Positions 63,198 to 64,000 of a DNA stretch of 64,000 nucleotides are shown here, piece by piece. How positions within the stretch are numbered: position 1 is the first letter of the stretch; each line of letters begins with the position of its first letter. The stretch covers positions 36,107-100,106 of the forward strand of contig JAYNFX010000002.1 of the NCBI GenBank assembly GCA_038106885.1, read 5' to 3'. The translations under genes and the position numbers were made by a program. The notes beneath the pieces were generated by a model that saw nothing but the letters and a program-made list of their open reading frames with translations, had not been told where the DNA came from and searched no databases. The stretch comes from UBA3537 sp038106885 (lineage in GTDB: Bacteria > Bacteroidota > Bacteroidia > Flavobacteriales > Flavobacteriaceae).

Positions 63198-64000
63198 ATG
63201 AGTAAATATGATGTAATCGTTTTGGGAAGCGGACCTGGTGGATATGTAACAGCCATAAGAGCATCGCAGCTTGGTTTTAAGACCGCAGTAATTGAAAAAG
63301 AGAGTTTAGGTGGTGTGTGTCTTAATTGGGGCTGTATTCCAACAAAAGCTTTACTTAAATCTGCACAAGTGTTTAATTATTTAAAACATGCTGAAGATTA
63401 TGGATTAAAAGTTAAATCTTATGATAAAGATTTTAATGCAGTAGTAAATAGAAGCAGAAATGTAGCAGATGGAATGAGTAAAGGCGTTAATTTTTTAATG
63501 AAAAAGAATAAGATTGATATTATTTCAGGATATGGTAAAATAAAACCTGGAAAAAAGGTTGATGTAGATGGAAATGAATACAGTGCTGATCATATAATAA
63601 TAGCCACTGGTGCAAGATCAAGGGAATTACCTAGTTTGAAACAAGATAATGATAAAGTTATTGGATACAGAAAAGCTATGACTTTAGAAAAACAACCAGA
63701 AAAATTGATAATAGTAGGCTCAGGGGCTATAGGAGTTGAATTTGCTTATTTTTATAATTCAATGGGAACTGATGTTACTATTGTTGAATATATGCCAAGA
63801 ATAGTTCCTGTTGAAGATGAAGATGTATCAAAACAATTAGAAAGATCTTTCAAAAAAAATGGGATGAAAATTATGACATCTGCTGAAGTTACATCGGTAG
63901 ATACAACTGGTGAAGGTGTAAAGGCAACTGTCAAAACCAATAATGGTGAAAAAGTGTTAGAAGCTGATATGGTTCTTTCAGCAGTAGGAATTAAATCAAA
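63198..64000 (+). CDS. lpdA: Dihydrolipoyl dehydrogenase, N-terminal part (3' end outside window)
   Basis: An open frame from the ATG at 63198 runs off the window edge after 267 codons; the full enzyme has about 465. It is the E3 flavoprotein of the 2-oxoacid dehydrogenase complexes. FAD motif VIVLGSGPGGYVTAIRA; redox disulfide GGVCLNWGCIPTKALLKSA; FAD adenine IIIATGARSRELP; NAD motif IIVGSGAIGVEFAYF. Its own promoter is visible upstream. Confidence 0.97.
   Translation, partial: MSKYDVIVLGSGPGGYVTAIRASQLGFKTAVIEKESLGGVCLNWGCIPTKALLKSAQVFNYLKHAEDYGLKVKSYDKDFNAVVNRSRNVADGMSKGVNFLMKKNKIDIISGYGKIKPGKKVDVDGNEYSADHIIIATGARSRELPSLKQDNDKVIGYRKAMTLEKQPEKLIIVGSGAIGVEFAYFYNSMGTDVTIVEYMPRIVPVEDEDVSKQLERSFKKNGMKIMTSAEVTSVDTTGEGVKATVKTNNGEKVLEADMVLSAVGIKS

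Noticed and set aside
1..64000. Defence island, prophage, integron, CRISPR array or biosynthetic cluster
   Set aside because: No integrase, transposase, phage, Cas, toxin-antitoxin or assembly-line enzyme motif was seen; nearly every gene is a recognisable housekeeping or phylum-conserved gene.

Overview
The window is a compact, strongly AT-rich stretch of a Bacteroidota chromosome, most like a marine Flavobacteriia with a small genome. The evidence is the fused lpxC/fabZ gene, two type IX secretion genes (porX and porQ), several proteins I know only from this phylum (DUF4294, DUF4258, DUF6787, the short LuxC-type reductase), promoter elements of the Bacteroidota type (TTTG ... TAnnTTTG), and start codons preceded by A/T-rich sequence with no Shine-Dalgarno motif. 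Genes are packed almost end to end. The longest gap without a gene is 232 bases (36540-36771). I see no rRNA, tRNA, insertion sequence, prophage or CRISPR array.

Layout. 1-8480: the 3' end of acs, a secreted S33 peptidase, a Nudix hydrolase, an M42 aminopeptidase, two methyltransferases, a helicase and a CIA30-family protein. 8644-15375: a branched-chain amino acid operon ilvD-ilvB-ilvN-ilvC-ilvA. 15482-21036: small membrane proteins, an MscS/YbdG-type channel, truA, a prohibitin-like protein and a VWA membrane protein. 21068-28837 (minus strand): fabG, sucD, then a lipid A block with an lpxD-like paralogue, efp, lpxA, lpxC/fabZ, lpxD and an HD phosphohydrolase. 28938-36539: porX-tsaE-ald, a DUF4258 protein, proline dehydrogenase, aroB, an Lrp/AsnC regulator and an M14 peptidase. 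36772-43226: a small lipoprotein, topoisomerase IV (parC, parE), ychF and a ferredoxin. 43297-46992: LuxC-type acyl-CoA reductase, serC, serA and a DUF6787 membrane protein. 46993-53431: msrA, lolD-like ATPase, DUF2400 protein, RNase Z, a small STAS-like protein, pyrB, pyrR and gapN. 53569-64000: rpsA, cmk, porQ, lon, an Atg22/UMF1-type transporter, an M48 lipoprotein, two tandem msrB genes and the 5' part of lpdA.

The genes are mostly central housekeeping: branched-chain amino acids, serine, the shikimate pathway, lipid A and fatty acids, pyrimidines, DNA topology, translation, proteolysis and methionine sulfoxide repair. porX and porQ point to a type IX secretion system encoded elsewhere. 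I did not find a convincing new multi-gene system. The items most worth a second look are promoter-like boxes only five bases from start codons, inverted repeats upstream of lon and between the M48 and msrB genes, an lpxD paralogue lacking a conserved histidine, an exported/cytosolic msrB pair, and several small conserved proteins of unknown function.
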